This document shows positions 6,947 through 15,222 of a stretch of DNA of 64,000 nucleotides, piece by piece. A program made the position numbers and the translations under genes. Location: NCBI GenBank assembly GCA_021325135.1, contig JAJPHT010000015.1, forward strand, positions 1-64,000, given 5' to 3'. This DNA is from Pseudomonadota bacterium (GTDB lineage: Archaea; Thermoplasmatota; SW-10-69-26; JACQPN01; JAJPHT01). The notes beneath the pieces are model-generated. The model was not told the DNA's origin. It saw nothing but the letters and a program-made list of their open reading frames with translations, and did not search any database. The first letter of the stretch is position 1; each line of letters opens with the position of its first letter.

Positions 6947-9900
6947 CTACTTGGGCGTTGCGGGGCCGAGACGGTAGCCCTGCGCGGCCCCTTCGCCCTC
7001 GCTGCGGACCAGGCCCCGGCGCTCCATCGCCTTGAGGTGGTAGCGCGCAAGCTGCCGGCTGACGCCCAGGCGCCGCGCGACCTCCGCCGGGCCCAGGCCG
7101 GGCTCCTGCCGCAGCAGCGCCGTGACCTGCGCGGCGACGTCCCCTTCGGGGGGCCCCGGGGGCTTGGCGCCCGTGACGTAGTAGCGGCGGCTGGTCCACT
7201 CCACGTGCGAGCTGACGTAGCCTTCGCGCTCCAGCACGCGCAGGTGGAACACGAGCACGCCGTTGGCGAGGCCCAAGGCCTGCCGAAGCTCCTCGAAGCG
7301 CAGGCCCGGGTGGCGCGCAACGTGGTCGTGCACGCCCTGGCGGACCTCGTGCTGGAGGACGTCCTGCTTCACGAGGCGCGTGTAGAGCGGGAGCGTCGCC
7401 GCCGCGCCCGCGATCCGGCCCGCGTCGGTGCGGGCGAACGCGACGATCCCCGCGCCGGCCACAAGGGCGCCCCCCGCGGCCAGCCCCACCATGGCGAGGC
7501 TCAGGCCCCCGCCCTGCCCGCCGCCGGGGGGCGGCGTGGGCGGCGCGGGGGAGGCGGCCGCGACGCGCACCGGCACGGGGACGCCCACGACGAGGCTGTC
7601 GTCGGACCCGTCGTGCAGGTCGAAACGCAGCGTGAGGTTCGTGCCCGGGAGCGCCTGCGCGCCCGCGCGCACGAGGAGGTGGACCGGTGTGGCCACACCG
7701 GTGGGCAGGGCGCGCCCTTCGGCGTCCTCGCTGCTGGCGCCCACCTGGTCCTGCGTGCCCGCGACGCGCGGCAGACCCAGCGTGAGGGCGCTGCCGTGGT
7801 TCGTCAGCGTGACGGTGACGTTGACCACGCCGCCTGGCGGCACGAGCGCGACCGCGGGGAAGACCGTCACGTCGACGCGCGGCGCATCGGGGGCCGCGGC
7901 CGTGACGGCGGTGGGCGTGACCGCCACGGGGGTCGTCGCGACGGGCGGCGCCTCCTGCGGCGCGACGACGAGGATGGTGGTGTTGGTCCCCGTGCCGTTG
8001 GGGAGCGTGAAGCCCACGAGCTTGGGGCCCGGCGTGTCGAAGGCCACCTGGCGCGTGAGCGTCTGCGAGCCGCCCGGCGCGACGTCCACGGGGACGACGA
8101 GGTCGGCCAGCCCCGAGGCGTACATCGTGACGTTGGCGTGCAGGTCGGCGACGAGCCTGCTGGAGAGGTCCGCGCTCACGGCGATGGTCTGGCCGACGGA
8201 GGCCGTGGCCGGCGCGCGCACCTCGCTCCACGACACGAGGGGCGGGATTGTCTGGGGCACCGACACGTGGACCGTCCGCGCGAGGGAGGTGCCGCCGTTC
8301 TCGACGAAGCGAAGCTCCACGTCCCCCTCGCGGCCGAAGTGGACGCTCTGACTGAGCGTCCCGTTCCCCAGGGGCCCCAGCGTGACGTTGGTCTCGTTGA
8401 GGGCCTTGCCGTCCTGGAGGAACGCGATGCTCGCCGAGACGTCCTGCGTCCAGTCGTTGCGCAATTCCACGGTGACGGTCGTGTCGTCGCCCACGACCGC
8501 GTCCGTGGGCGCCGTCATGTTGGCGAGGCGAAGCTCGACGGGGGCGGAGAGGACGCCGACGGATCTCACCGGGGTCTGGGGGGCGAAGGGCGCGACGGTC
8601 CACAGCTCGACGCCCGAGTCGTCCATCTCCTCCGCCAGGAAGACGGGGTTCCCGTTGGGCATGACGACCGCGGAGGAGGTCCACGAGGTCGGGCGCTGGA
8701 AGGACTCGTCCCACTGGTAGGGCAGCGCGACGGAGGAGCCGTCGCCCATCGCCTCCTGCCAGCGCGTCCTCTGGTTCACGATGTTGGGGAAGAGCCAGAC
8801 GCGCCCCGCGCCCGCCGCGACGGCCAGGGTGTCGGCGTCCTGGTCGTCGCCGTTGACGCGCCGCGCCTCCCGGACCTGCCCCGTGGAGTTCAGCCTGACG
8901 TACCATCCGTCCTGGCTGCCGTAGCCGGTGACGTTCCGCGCCGCGGCGAAGACCGCGTGGATGGTGCCGTCATCGCCCACGACGGGCTCGCCCGCGAGGC
9001 GGTCGCCGATGTCGTCGCGCGATCGCACCGCGGACACCTCGGCGGGCGTCGTCCACGTGCGCCCTCCGTCGTCGGATCGCGCAAGGGAGGGCGCGCTGCC
9101 CGTCCCGACGTCGAAGAGGAGCATCGCGACCGTGCTGCCGCGCGCGCCCAGGTGGAGCGACGTGCCGCGGCCGTAGACGAAGCTCGCGAGGTTGGTGCCC
9201 GACCCGTCCTGCGAGAGGCGGTCGACCGAGACGTCGCTGCCCACGAGGCGGGCCACGAGGGCCGACCCGTCGTGCAGGACCGTCATGCTGCCGTACTGGT
9301 AGGCGGCGAGCCCCGCGGCGTCGGGCACGTCCTCGGAGGAGGCCGCGCGGGTGGCGGTGTCCAGCTGCGCGAGGCGCCAGGGCGTGGCGTTCCCGAAGGC
9401 GCGGTAGGCGAAGCCCACGCGCCCGTCGTCCAGCTCCGCCATGGCCCAGCCGCCCGGGCCGTCCGCGGGCGTCAGCGTCTGCGGCGGGCCCCAGGTGAAC
9501 CCGTTGTCGTGGGAGACCTCGACGGTGAGCGCGTGGCCCTCGATCCAGCCCAGCACGAGGTCGCCGGACCGCGTGGCCAGGAGCCGCGGCATGGCCTCGT
9601 TCACGTCGCTGGCGTGCGCGGCGGCGGTCGCCTTGGCGGACGTGGAGTCGCCGACCCAGGTGGGGAAGACGGTGGCGTTCTGCCTTGCGCCGCCCGACGT
9701 GACCGAGACGGAGAGGACCGCGTCGGCGCGCAGCGACTCGACGGAGAAGCCGTTGTCGCCCGGCTGGAGGGTGAGGTTCGCCATGCGGTCGTTGACGCGC
9801 CCCAGGACGCGATCGTCGTGGGACACCTCCAGCACGGCCGTCGCCGGACGGTCCGAGGTCACGTTGAGGTGGAGCGCCGTCCCCTCGCGGTCGATCCGCA

Positions 9901-9988
9901 GGCCGAGGACCGGGTCCGCCCCCAGGGCCGGAGGCGCGACGCCCACCAGGAGGAGGGCAAGAAGGATGCCGGGGACGACGCGGCGCAT
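6947..9988 (-). CDS. Membrane-spanning sensor: secreted propeller and CARDB-like domains with two cytoplasmic winged helices
   Basis: From ATG 9988 the protein has 1013 residues. It has a signal peptide (about 1-24), then a long extracellular part with Asp-box motifs (SHDNGFTW and SDDGGRTW) typical of sialidase/BNR beta-propellers, then CARDB-like immunoglobulin-fold repeats rich in N-x-T sites. One membrane helix lies near 845-870, and the cytoplasmic tail carries two winged-helix domains (first with FEELRQALGLANGVLVFHLRVLE, second with PAEVARRLGVSRQLARYHLKAME). The layout predicts a one-component receptor: ligand outside, DNA binding inside. An ATG further upstream (10054) would put the signal peptide internal and was rejected. 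Its targets are unknown; adkA lies just downstream. Confidence 0.85.
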   Translation of the reverse strand: MRRVVPGILLALLLVGVAPPALGADPVLGLRIDREGTALHLNVTSDRPATAVLEVSHDDRVLGRVNDRMANLTLQPGDNGFSVESLRADAVLSVSVTSGGARQNATVFPTWVGDSTSAKATAAAHASDVNEAMPRLLATRSGDLVLGWIEGHALTVEVSHDNGFTWGPPQTLTPADGPGGWAMAELDDGRVGFAYRAFGNATPWRLAQLDTATRAASSEDVPDAAGLAAYQYGSMTVLHDGSALVARLVGSDVSVDRLSQDGSGTNLASFVYGRGTSLHLGARGSTVAMLLFDVGTGSAPSLARSDDGGRTWTTPAEVSAVRSRDDIGDRLAGEPVVGDDGTIHAVFAAARNVTGYGSQDGWYVRLNSTGQVREARRVNGDDQDADTLAVAAGAGRVWLFPNIVNQRTRWQEAMGDGSSVALPYQWDESFQRPTSWTSSAVVMPNGNPVFLAEEMDDSGVELWTVAPFAPQTPVRSVGVLSAPVELRLANMTAPTDAVVGDDTTVTVELRNDWTQDVSASIAFLQDGKALNETNVTLGPLGNGTLSQSVHFGREGDVELRFVENGGTSLARTVHVSVPQTIPPLVSWSEVRAPATASVGQTIAVSADLSSRLVADLHANVTMYASGLADLVVPVDVAPGGSQTLTRQVAFDTPGPKLVGFTLPNGTGTNTTILVVAPQEAPPVATTPVAVTPTAVTAAAPDAPRVDVTVFPAVALVPPGGVVNVTVTLTNHGSALTLGLPRVAGTQDQVGASSEDAEGRALPTGVATPVHLLVRAGAQALPGTNLTLRFDLHDGSDDSLVVGVPVPVRVAAASPAPPTPPPGGGQGGGLSLAMVGLAAGGALVAGAGIVAFARTDAGRIAGAAATLPLYTRLVKQDVLQHEVRQGVHDHVARHPGLRFEELRQALGLANGVLVFHLRVLEREGYVSSHVEWTSRRYYVTGAKPPGPPEGDVAAQVTALLRQEPGLGPAEVARRLGVSRQLARYHLKAMERRGLVRSEGEGAAQGYRLGPATPK

Positions 9989-10063
9989 GGGCAAGCGGGC
10001 AGCCTCCGGGCGGGACTTGAGCCCAGTGGAGGGGTTTTGTCGGGGACGCCCCACCGGCAGGGG

Positions 10064-10396
10064 TTACACGTCCGGCTCGTCGTCGGCCGCGGCCTTCTTC
10101 GAGGCCTTCTTGGCGGGGGCCGCCGCGCTCGCGGCGCCCTTCTGCTTCTCGGCCTCGCTGATGTCCCACGCCTTCAGCGCGTCGGCGAGCTGGTTGATGA
10201 CGGCGCGGTCGATGGGTAGGGTGCAGCCCCCCTTCTTGTAGCGGGGCTCGCCGTCGCTGCCGTAGAAGCCGCGGGCGAGGCGCAGGTAGGGCGTCGCGCG
10301 GTTGCCGTCCTTGACGAGGTTGATGGAGAGCTCCAGGAACTCGCCGCCGTTGTTGAACTCGACGCGTTCGTTGGAGAGCATCTCGAAGTCGGGCAT
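10064..10396 (-). CDS. PC4-like DNA-binding protein
   Basis: This encodes 110 residues. The folded part (about 10-80) runs EFLELSINLVKDGNRATPYLRL, then GEPRYKKGG and LPIDRAVINQLADAL, which follows the pattern of the PC4/p15 coactivator and YdbC-type single-stranded DNA-binding fold (four strands, then a helix). The C-terminal 30 residues are an Ala/Lys-rich tail ending DEPDV, like histone-type tails. A role in transcription or ssDNA binding is inferred from fold only. It is divergent from thrC with a short shared promoter region. Confidence 0.55.
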   Translation of the reverse strand: MPDFEMLSNERVEFNNGGEFLELSINLVKDGNRATPYLRLARGFYGSDGEPRYKKGGCTLPIDRAVINQLADALKAWDISEAEKQKGAASAAAPAKKASKKAAADDEPDV

Positions 10397-10482
10397 GGGG
10401 CGGGCGAGGGGGGCGGCCGCTTAAGGGCTTTCCGGGTCCGCGCAGCGCAAGCGTGATGGCCCCTCCCCCGGCTGCGCGCCTC

Positions 10483-11619
10483 ATGTCCTTCCTCTCGCAC
10501 CTGGAGTGCGGCAAGTGCGGCGAGCGCCACGACGCGGACGCGCCGCAGAACCTCTGCCGCAAGTGCGGCAAGCCCCTCCTGGCGCGCTACGACCTGGAGG
10601 CCGCCCGCGAGACCGTCACGCGCGCGACGTTCGAGAAGGGCCTGGACACCCTGTGGCGCTTCGCGCCCCTGCTGCCCGTGCGCGACCCGCGCCACGTCGT
10701 CTCGCTGGGCGAGGGCATGACGCCTTTGCTATCAGGCGGGCGGCTGGGCCTTCCGGGCCTCCTCGTCAAGGACGAGACGGGGAACCCCACGGGATCGTTC
10801 AAGGCGCGCGGCATGAGCGCCGCCGTCTCGCGCGCGACCGAGCTTGGCATCCGCCGCTTCGCCGTCCCCAGCGCGGGCAACGCGGGCGCGGCGCTGGCGG
10901 CCTACGCGGCGCGGGCGGGCGCGACCGCGGACGTGTACCTGCCCGCCGACACGCCCGCGCCCATCTGGCGCGAGTGCGAGGCCGCGGGCGCCACGGTCCA
11001 CGCGGTGAAGGGGCTCATCACCGACGCGGCGAAGGAGGTGCAGGCGCGCAAGGACGTCTTCGACGTGAGCACGCTGCGCGAGCCCTACCGCATCGAGGGC
11101 AAGAAGACCATGGGCTACGAGCTGGCGATGCAGATGGGCTGGACGCTGCCCGACGTTATCGTGTACCCCACCGGAGGCGGCACGGGGCTCGTGGGCATGT
11201 GGAAGGCGTTCGACGAGATGGAGCGGCTCGGCCTCATCGGCTCCGCGCGGCCGCGCATGGTGAGCGTGCAGAGCGAGGGCTGCGCGCCCATCGTGCGCGC
11301 GTTCACCTCTGGCGCCGAGCACGCGGAGCCGTGGGAGAATGCCTCCACCAAGGCATGGGGCCTGCGCGTGCCGCGGGCCATCGGCGACTTCCTGATCCTG
11401 CGCGCGATCCGCGAGAGCAAGGGCGCCGCCCTCGCGGTGAGCGAGGGCGCCATCGCCGAGGCCAAGCGCGCCTTCGCCCGCGACGCGGGCATGCTCGTCT
11501 CGGAGGAGAGCGCCGCGACCCTCGCCGCCGTCCGCGCGATGCGCGACTCGGGCGACCTGCGCGGCGGCGAGCGCGTCGTCCTCTTCGCCACCGGCGCGGC
11601 GTGGCCCTACGGCCTGTGA
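10483..11619 (+). CDS. thrC: Threonine synthase
   Basis: This encodes 378 residues from ATG 10483; GTG/ATG at 10453/10456 would add about ten weakly conserved residues. The N-terminus carries a rubredoxin-like zinc ribbon (ECGKCG and CRKCG) typical of archaeal threonine synthases. The PLP lysine lies in GSFKARG, after DETGNPTG, and the phosphate-binding loop is GGGTGL. It converts O-phosphohomoserine to threonine. A CTTAAGG TATA-like element lies near 10424, about 60 bp ahead of this start and nearer to the alternative start. Confidence 0.93.
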   Translation: MSFLSHLECGKCGERHDADAPQNLCRKCGKPLLARYDLEAARETVTRATFEKGLDTLWRFAPLLPVRDPRHVVSLGEGMTPLLSGGRLGLPGLLVKDETGNPTGSFKARGMSAAVSRATELGIRRFAVPSAGNAGAALAAYAARAGATADVYLPADTPAPIWRECEAAGATVHAVKGLITDAAKEVQARKDVFDVSTLREPYRIEGKKTMGYELAMQMGWTLPDVIVYPTGGGTGLVGMWKAFDEMERLGLIGSARPRMVSVQSEGCAPIVRAFTSGAEHAEPWENASTKAWGLRVPRAIGDFLILRAIRESKGAALAVSEGAIAEAKRAFARDAGMLVSEESAATLAAVRAMRDSGDLRGGERVVLFATGAAWPYGL

Positions 11620-11670
11620 CGGGCTGCCGCGCGCGCAACCGCCAAATACCGCCCCGCCCGTGGCCGCGGC

Positions 11671-12426
11671 ATGGAGCTCACCCGCCTGCCCGAGATCCCG
11701 TACGACGACGCGCGACGGCTCCAGGACGCGGGCGCGCCCACCGTCGCCGCGCTCGCGTCCGCGAAGGACGTCGCCGCGCTGGCCCACCGCGCCGGCCTCG
11801 GCGTGGAGGCGGTCGAAGGATATCGCGCCGCCGCGCGCACGCACGTCGAGCGCCTCATGTCCCGCGCGGGCGTGCAGAGCGAGGCCGACCTCGCCGCGGC
11901 CGACCCGCACGCGCTCGCGCAGTCCACGGGCCTCCCCCTCGCGGAGGTGGAGGAGTTCCAGCGCGCCGCGCACGCGGCGCTGGGCCACGTCGCGCCCACC
12001 ACCGCGCAGACGCACCCCGCCCTCGCGGAGCCGGAGACGCGCCGCATCGAGGTTCAGGGTCCGCCGCCCGAGGCCGGCGCGGACCGCATCGTGCTCGCGG
12101 ACGGCGCGCCCACCGCGCGCCTCGTGGTGGGCGGCCGCGTGCTGGAGGCGGTCCCCATCGTGACCGGGCGCTTCGTGGAGGACGCGGACGCGGCCCTCGC
12201 CCGGGCGGGCGAGCACGGCGTCTTCCTCACGGTGGGCGCCAGCGACGCCATCGCGCGCGTCGAAGGCCAGACGACCGTGGGCCTGCCCATCTTCAAGCTC
12301 CGCGCCGAAGGCGGCGAGCAGCGCGTCCGCATCAAGGACATCCGCGAGAAGGGCGCCCCCGCCGCGCCCGCGCCGGAGGCCCCTCCAGCCAAGAAGGGCC
12401 TCCTCGGGCGCTTCATGAAGCGCTGA
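11671..12426 (+). CDS. Helix-hairpin-helix protein with C-terminal beta domain
   Basis: This encodes 251 residues. The first 100 contain repeated helical hairpins of the DUF4332/HhH kind (DARRLQDAGAPTVAALASA, then EVEEFQRAAHAALG), as used for nucleic-acid binding. The C-terminal half (about 135-225) is a strand-rich domain with VVGGRVLEAVPIVTGRF. A Pro/Ala/Lys tail ends GLLGRFMKR. The function is unknown. The next gene shares the HhH module, so the two may form a small operon of related DNA- or RNA-associated proteins. Confidence 0.6.
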   Translation: MELTRLPEIPYDDARRLQDAGAPTVAALASAKDVAALAHRAGLGVEAVEGYRAAARTHVERLMSRAGVQSEADLAAADPHALAQSTGLPLAEVEEFQRAAHAALGHVAPTTAQTHPALAEPETRRIEVQGPPPEAGADRIVLADGAPTARLVVGGRVLEAVPIVTGRFVEDADAALARAGEHGVFLTVGASDAIARVEGQTTVGLPIFKLRAEGGEQRVRIKDIREKGAPAAPAPEAPPAKKGLLGRFMKR

Positions 12427-12480
12427 GCGTTCGTCGATCGTCGCGCAACCGCTATCTCCGGCGCGCACCCAACGGCCGGC

Positions 12481-12834
12481 ATGGATCTCACGGCGATCCC
12501 TGGCGTGGGCGTTGCGTACCGCGACCGCTTGAAGCAGGCGGGCATCCGGGACGTCGCCGACCTGGCCCGCGCGCCTGACTTGTCAAGCCTCTCCGAGTGG
12601 AGCGACATCCCGCCGGCGCGCCTCGCCACCTTCCAGGCCCACGCGCTGCGCCTCCTGGACCGCACGCCCGCGGACGACGACGCGGACCTGGGGATCGTCC
12701 TCGACGCGCCGCCCCGCCGCCTGAGGCACGTCCCCCTGGTCGTGCTGCGCAAGGCGGGCATCCGCGTCGTGGCCGCCGTGGGCGCGCTGGGGGCGACGCT
12801 GAGACCGGGGCAGAAGGAGAAGAAAGCGGCCTAG
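12481..12834 (+). CDS. Short helix-hairpin-helix (DUF4332-like) protein
   Basis: This encodes 117 residues. It opens MDLTAIPGVGVAYRDRLKQAG followed by DVADLARA, a classical HhH pair with the GVG hairpin. A second helical unit follows and the C-terminus is Lys-rich (GQKEKKAA). It resembles the N-terminal half of the preceding gene product, 54 bp upstream, suggesting duplication. It converges with aIF6, with 2 bp between stop codons. Nucleic-acid binding is inferred from the motif only. Confidence 0.6.
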   Translation: MDLTAIPGVGVAYRDRLKQAGIRDVADLARAPDLSSLSEWSDIPPARLATFQAHALRLLDRTPADDDADLGIVLDAPPRRLRHVPLVVLRKAGIRVVAAVGALGATLRPGQKEKKAA

Positions 12835-12836
12835 GC

Positions 12837-13502
12837 TCAGATCAGGTTGAGCGCGTTCTCGATGCGGTTCAGCTCGGGGCCCGTGGTGAGCGTGCCCACG
12901 GCGGCGCCGAAGGAGTTCGCAAGGAGACCCGCGCCGATGAAGGGCGCGCCGTGGTTCACGGTGCCGATGTCGGCCTCGACCTTGAGCAGGCCTTCGAGGA
13001 GGTCAAGCTCCTGGTCGTTGGCCTTGGGGTGGCAGAGGACGCCCTTCTGCGTGACGCACGCCGCGGAGCCCACGGTCTTGATCCCCGCCAGCGTGCCGCG
13101 CTCCACGGGGACGCCCAGCACGTCCGAGACCGACTTCTCGGCCTGCTTGGAGAAGTCGGGGTTGAGGAACGCGCCGTGGTCGTTGCAGAGGATGTTGTTG
13201 CCGGCCGCGTTGAACTTCCCCGCGACGCGGCCGACCTTGAGGCCGAGCTTCTCCAGCACCGCGATCTCGTCCTCACCGGCGAAGTCGGCGACGACGGCGC
13301 CGCGGCTGTTCATGGCCACGACGCTGCCGAGGATGTTGGAGCCGCCCAGGGTCATGGGGACGACGTCGACCTTCAGCGCCTCCTTGAGCTTGAGCTGGAG
13401 GTCCTCCGGAACGGACGGAGGCACGAGCGCCACGCGGTCGCTGGCGCGGCCGAACACCCCGACGTAGGGGCTGCCGTTGAGGTCAATCTGAACGAGGGGC
13501 AA
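12837..13502 (-). CDS. eif6: Translation initiation factor aIF6
   Basis: This encodes 221 residues and matches aIF6/eIF6 along its length, with the fivefold pseudo-repeat and the phrases GSPYVGVFGRASD, NSRGAVVADFAG, NNILCNDHGAFL and GVLCHPKA. The factor binds the large ribosomal subunit and blocks premature joining. The start is TTG at 13502, 21 bp after the L31e stop. It is the last gene of the S19e operon; the L18a/LX gene that often follows in other archaea is absent here. Confidence 0.95.
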   Translation of the reverse strand: MPLVQIDLNGSPYVGVFGRASDRVALVPPSVPEDLQLKLKEALKVDVVPMTLGGSNILGSVVAMNSRGAVVADFAGEDEIAVLEKLGLKVGRVAGKFNAAGNNILCNDHGAFLNPDFSKQAEKSVSDVLGVPVERGTLAGIKTVGSAACVTQKGVLCHPKANDQELDLLEGLLKVEADIGTVNHGAPFIGAGLLANSFGAAVGTLTTGPELNRIENALNLI

Positions 13503-13523
13503 ACGGTCGACGTCCTGGAGGAC

Positions 13524-13787
13524 TCACGCTTCGGGCATGCTGACTTCGACGACGCCGTCGTCGAAGCGGATCGCCTTGACGCGGATGCGCCGGGGCGGCT
13601 TCTGGATCCCGCGGGACCAGACGGCTTCGTTGACGGGGTTGTCGATCCAGATCTTGTCCTCCTCGCTCTTCATGTGGCGCGCCAGGAAGATCTTGATCTC
13701 CTTGACGGCGCGGTTCGCGCGCTTGCCGCGGGGGGCGAGGGAGGCGTTGCGGAGGGGGATGGTGTAGATGCGCTCGAGTTCAGCCAT
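13524..13787 (-). CDS. rpl31e: Ribosomal protein L31e
   Basis: This encodes 87 residues, with ERIYTIPLRNA near the start, RANRAVKEIKIFLARHMK and VWSRGIQKPPRRIRVKA, all diagnostic for L31e, a protein near the exit tunnel of the large subunit. The start is ATG at 13787, 5 bp after the L39e stop, within the translation operon. Confidence 0.96.
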   Translation of the reverse strand: MAELERIYTIPLRNASLAPRGKRANRAVKEIKIFLARHMKSEEDKIWIDNPVNEAVWSRGIQKPPRRIRVKAIRFDDGVVEVSMPEA

Positions 13788-13792
13788 GGTGA

Positions 13793-13945
13793 TCAGCCCT
13801 TCTGCATGTGGCTGCGGCGCCAGTGGTGGCGCTTGGGGTGGTTGGTGAAGCGGCGGTTCGTGCGCTGCATGATCCAGGCAGGAACGCGCCGGTTGCGCTT
13901 GTTCGCTGCGGTGAGACGCAGCTTCTTGCCGAGGGACTTGGGCAT
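13793..13945 (-). CDS. rpl39e: Ribosomal protein L39e
   Basis: This 50-residue, strongly basic protein begins MPKSLGKKLRLTAANKRNRR and contains VPAWIMQRTNRRF and HPKRHHWRR, the L39e pattern. L39e sits in the exit tunnel of the large subunit. It is easily missed because of its size. It lies between the PDCD5 homologue and L31e with gaps of about 5 bp on each side. Confidence 0.95.
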   Translation of the reverse strand: MPKSLGKKLRLTAANKRNRRVPAWIMQRTNRRFTNHPKRHHWRRSHMQKG

Positions 13946-13950
13946 GAGAT

Positions 13951-14283
13951 TCATCTCCGTTCGATGGTGGTGTCGCGTTGCTTGGGAGCGACCCGCGCCA
14001 GGAGCTGGCGAAGGGTCTCGTCGTCGATGCGGCGTTGGACGCGCCCCTGCTGGTAGAGCATGACCAGCTGCTGCTCGAGGCTCTCGGCGACGTCCGGGCG
14101 CGCCATGCGCACCCGGGTGAGGCGCTCGCGGGCTTCGGGCTCGAGGATCGCGCGCAGGATCACGTCCCGCTGCGCGGCCTGCTCGGCGCGGGCCGCTTGC
14201 GCCTGCTGCTCGCCCGCGGCCTGCTGCTGCAGCTCCGCGAGCTTGCGTCGGCGAAGTTCTTCGAGCTGGGCGTCGTCGTCCAT
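13951..14283 (-). CDS. PDCD5/TFAR19-type DNA-binding protein
   Basis: This encodes 110 residues with an N-terminal charged helix (ELRRRKLAELQQQ), a Gln/Ala-rich coiled part, and the conserved core ILRAILEPEARERLTRVRMARPD followed by VESLE-type and LLARVAPK sequences. Archaeal homologues bind DNA and regularly sit between S19e and L39e, as here. The exact role (possible link with prefoldin or transcription) is not settled for the family. Confidence 0.92.
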   Translation of the reverse strand: MDDDAQLEELRRRKLAELQQQAAGEQQAQAARAEQAAQRDVILRAILEPEARERLTRVRMARPDVAESLEQQLVMLYQQGRVQRRIDDETLRQLLARVAPKQRDTTIERR

Positions 14284-14295
14284 GGTCTCATCGCG

Positions 14296-14748
14296 TTAGT
14301 ACTTGGCCAGGCCGGCGATCTGGGCCTGGACGGTCTGGCGGACCTCGTGGGCGCTGTTATCGAGGATGCTGCGGCCCTTGGCGGACACGCGGCGGCCCTC
14401 GCCCTTCACGTTCTCCACGAAGCCAGCGCGCTCGAGCTGCTGGAGGCACTCGCGGATCACGGAGCCGGAGCCCTTCTTGGCGCGGTTGGGCTTGCTGCCG
14501 CGGTCGCGGCTGCCGCCGAACTCGCTGCGAAGGCGCTCGGTGCCGATGGGGCCCATCACGTACACCTTGCGCAGCACCGCGGCGGCGCGGACGTGCCACC
14601 AGTCGGCCTCGACCGGGGGCTTCTCCGCGTGGATGCCGGTGGTGACGAAGGGGGCCCAGGCGGGAGGCACGATGGCCTTGTCGCCCTTGAGCTTGCCCGC
14701 GACGCTGCGGATGAGCGCCTCGGCGGGGACATCGTAGACGGTCGTCAT
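14296..14748 (-). CDS. rps19e: Ribosomal protein S19e
   Basis: This encodes 150 residues from ATG 14748. Family features include VYDVPAEALIRSVA, DWWHVRAAAVLRKVY, GPIGTERLR and a winged-helix C-terminus with VIRECLQQLERAGFV. It is a small-subunit protein needed for 40S/30S maturation. It is the first gene of the S19e-PDCD5-L39e-L31e-aIF6 operon. The frame is open further upstream, but the conserved start is clear. A leader of roughly 110 nt separates the predicted transcription start from the ATG. Confidence 0.95.
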   Translation of the reverse strand: MTTVYDVPAEALIRSVAGKLKGDKAIVPPAWAPFVTTGIHAEKPPVEADWWHVRAAAVLRKVYVMGPIGTERLRSEFGGSRDRGSKPNRAKKGSGSVIRECLQQLERAGFVENVKGEGRRVSAKGRSILDNSAHEVRQTVQAQIAGLAKY

Positions 14749-14881
14749 GGATCGGGACTCCTTGTCTCTCCCGTCAGGGGTCAGGGTGGGCCCGGAGGTC
14801 CAGCCCTGCCGCGTCACGCCTTGCGGCGCGACCGAGGAGCGATCTGGCGCTCCCGGGCGGGGATGCTGCGAAGCGCACGCC

Positions 14882-14891
14882 CCTATATAAG
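14882..14891 (-). promoter_or_regulatory. TATA box of the S19e operon
   Basis: CTTATATAGG on the minus strand is the strongest TATA-like element in this AT-poor region. It lies about 135 bp upstream of the S19e ATG, implying a leader of about 110 nt, which is long for this genome. The leader (about 14749-14860) shows no obvious gene. Confidence 0.65.
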
Positions 14892-14937
14892 CCACGCGGC
14901 GCCGGGGGTGCGTTCCAAGGCGCCAGCGCGTTCGGCG

Positions 14938-15168
14938 CTATCGGCTTTCCAGGATGAGACGGTACATTCCCTCGCACGCTTCTTCCTCGGTCTCGAACTC
15001 GCCGAGGAGGGTCGCTTCACCTCGCTCCATGTATTGGACGAGCCACCGGCCGGTGTGCCGGGAGCGCCAGATCCGGAAGCCGTACTCCCGCCAACTCTCG
15101 TCCAAGGAATACCAGCTGGCGGGCACGCCGGCCGATTGCAGCAGCTCCGCCATACGAAGCCGGTTCAT
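14938..15168 (-). CDS. Small hypothetical protein
   Basis: This encodes 76 residues. The sequence MNRLRMAELLQSAGVPASWY, then WLVQYMERGEATLLGEF and TEEEACEGMYRLILE, reads as helix, three strands, helix. The arrangement recalls small single-domain proteins often annotated near polymorphic-toxin immunity genes, but no toxin is nearby and the family is not recognised. The start is ATG with a stop just before the S19e promoter. Confidence 0.6.
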   Translation of the reverse strand: MNRLRMAELLQSAGVPASWYSLDESWREYGFRIWRSRHTGRWLVQYMERGEATLLGEFETEEEACEGMYRLILESR

Positions 15169-15222
15169 GGCCTGTCTCCTGGTTCCGACAAATCCAACGC
15201 CCGCTTCAGCCTGTCCCCAGGA

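Noticed and set aside
6941..10219. Open frame of about 1090 codons antisense to the winged-helix sensor
   Set aside because: Arg/Gly/His-rich translation without any domain; the opposite strand has a complete receptor architecture.
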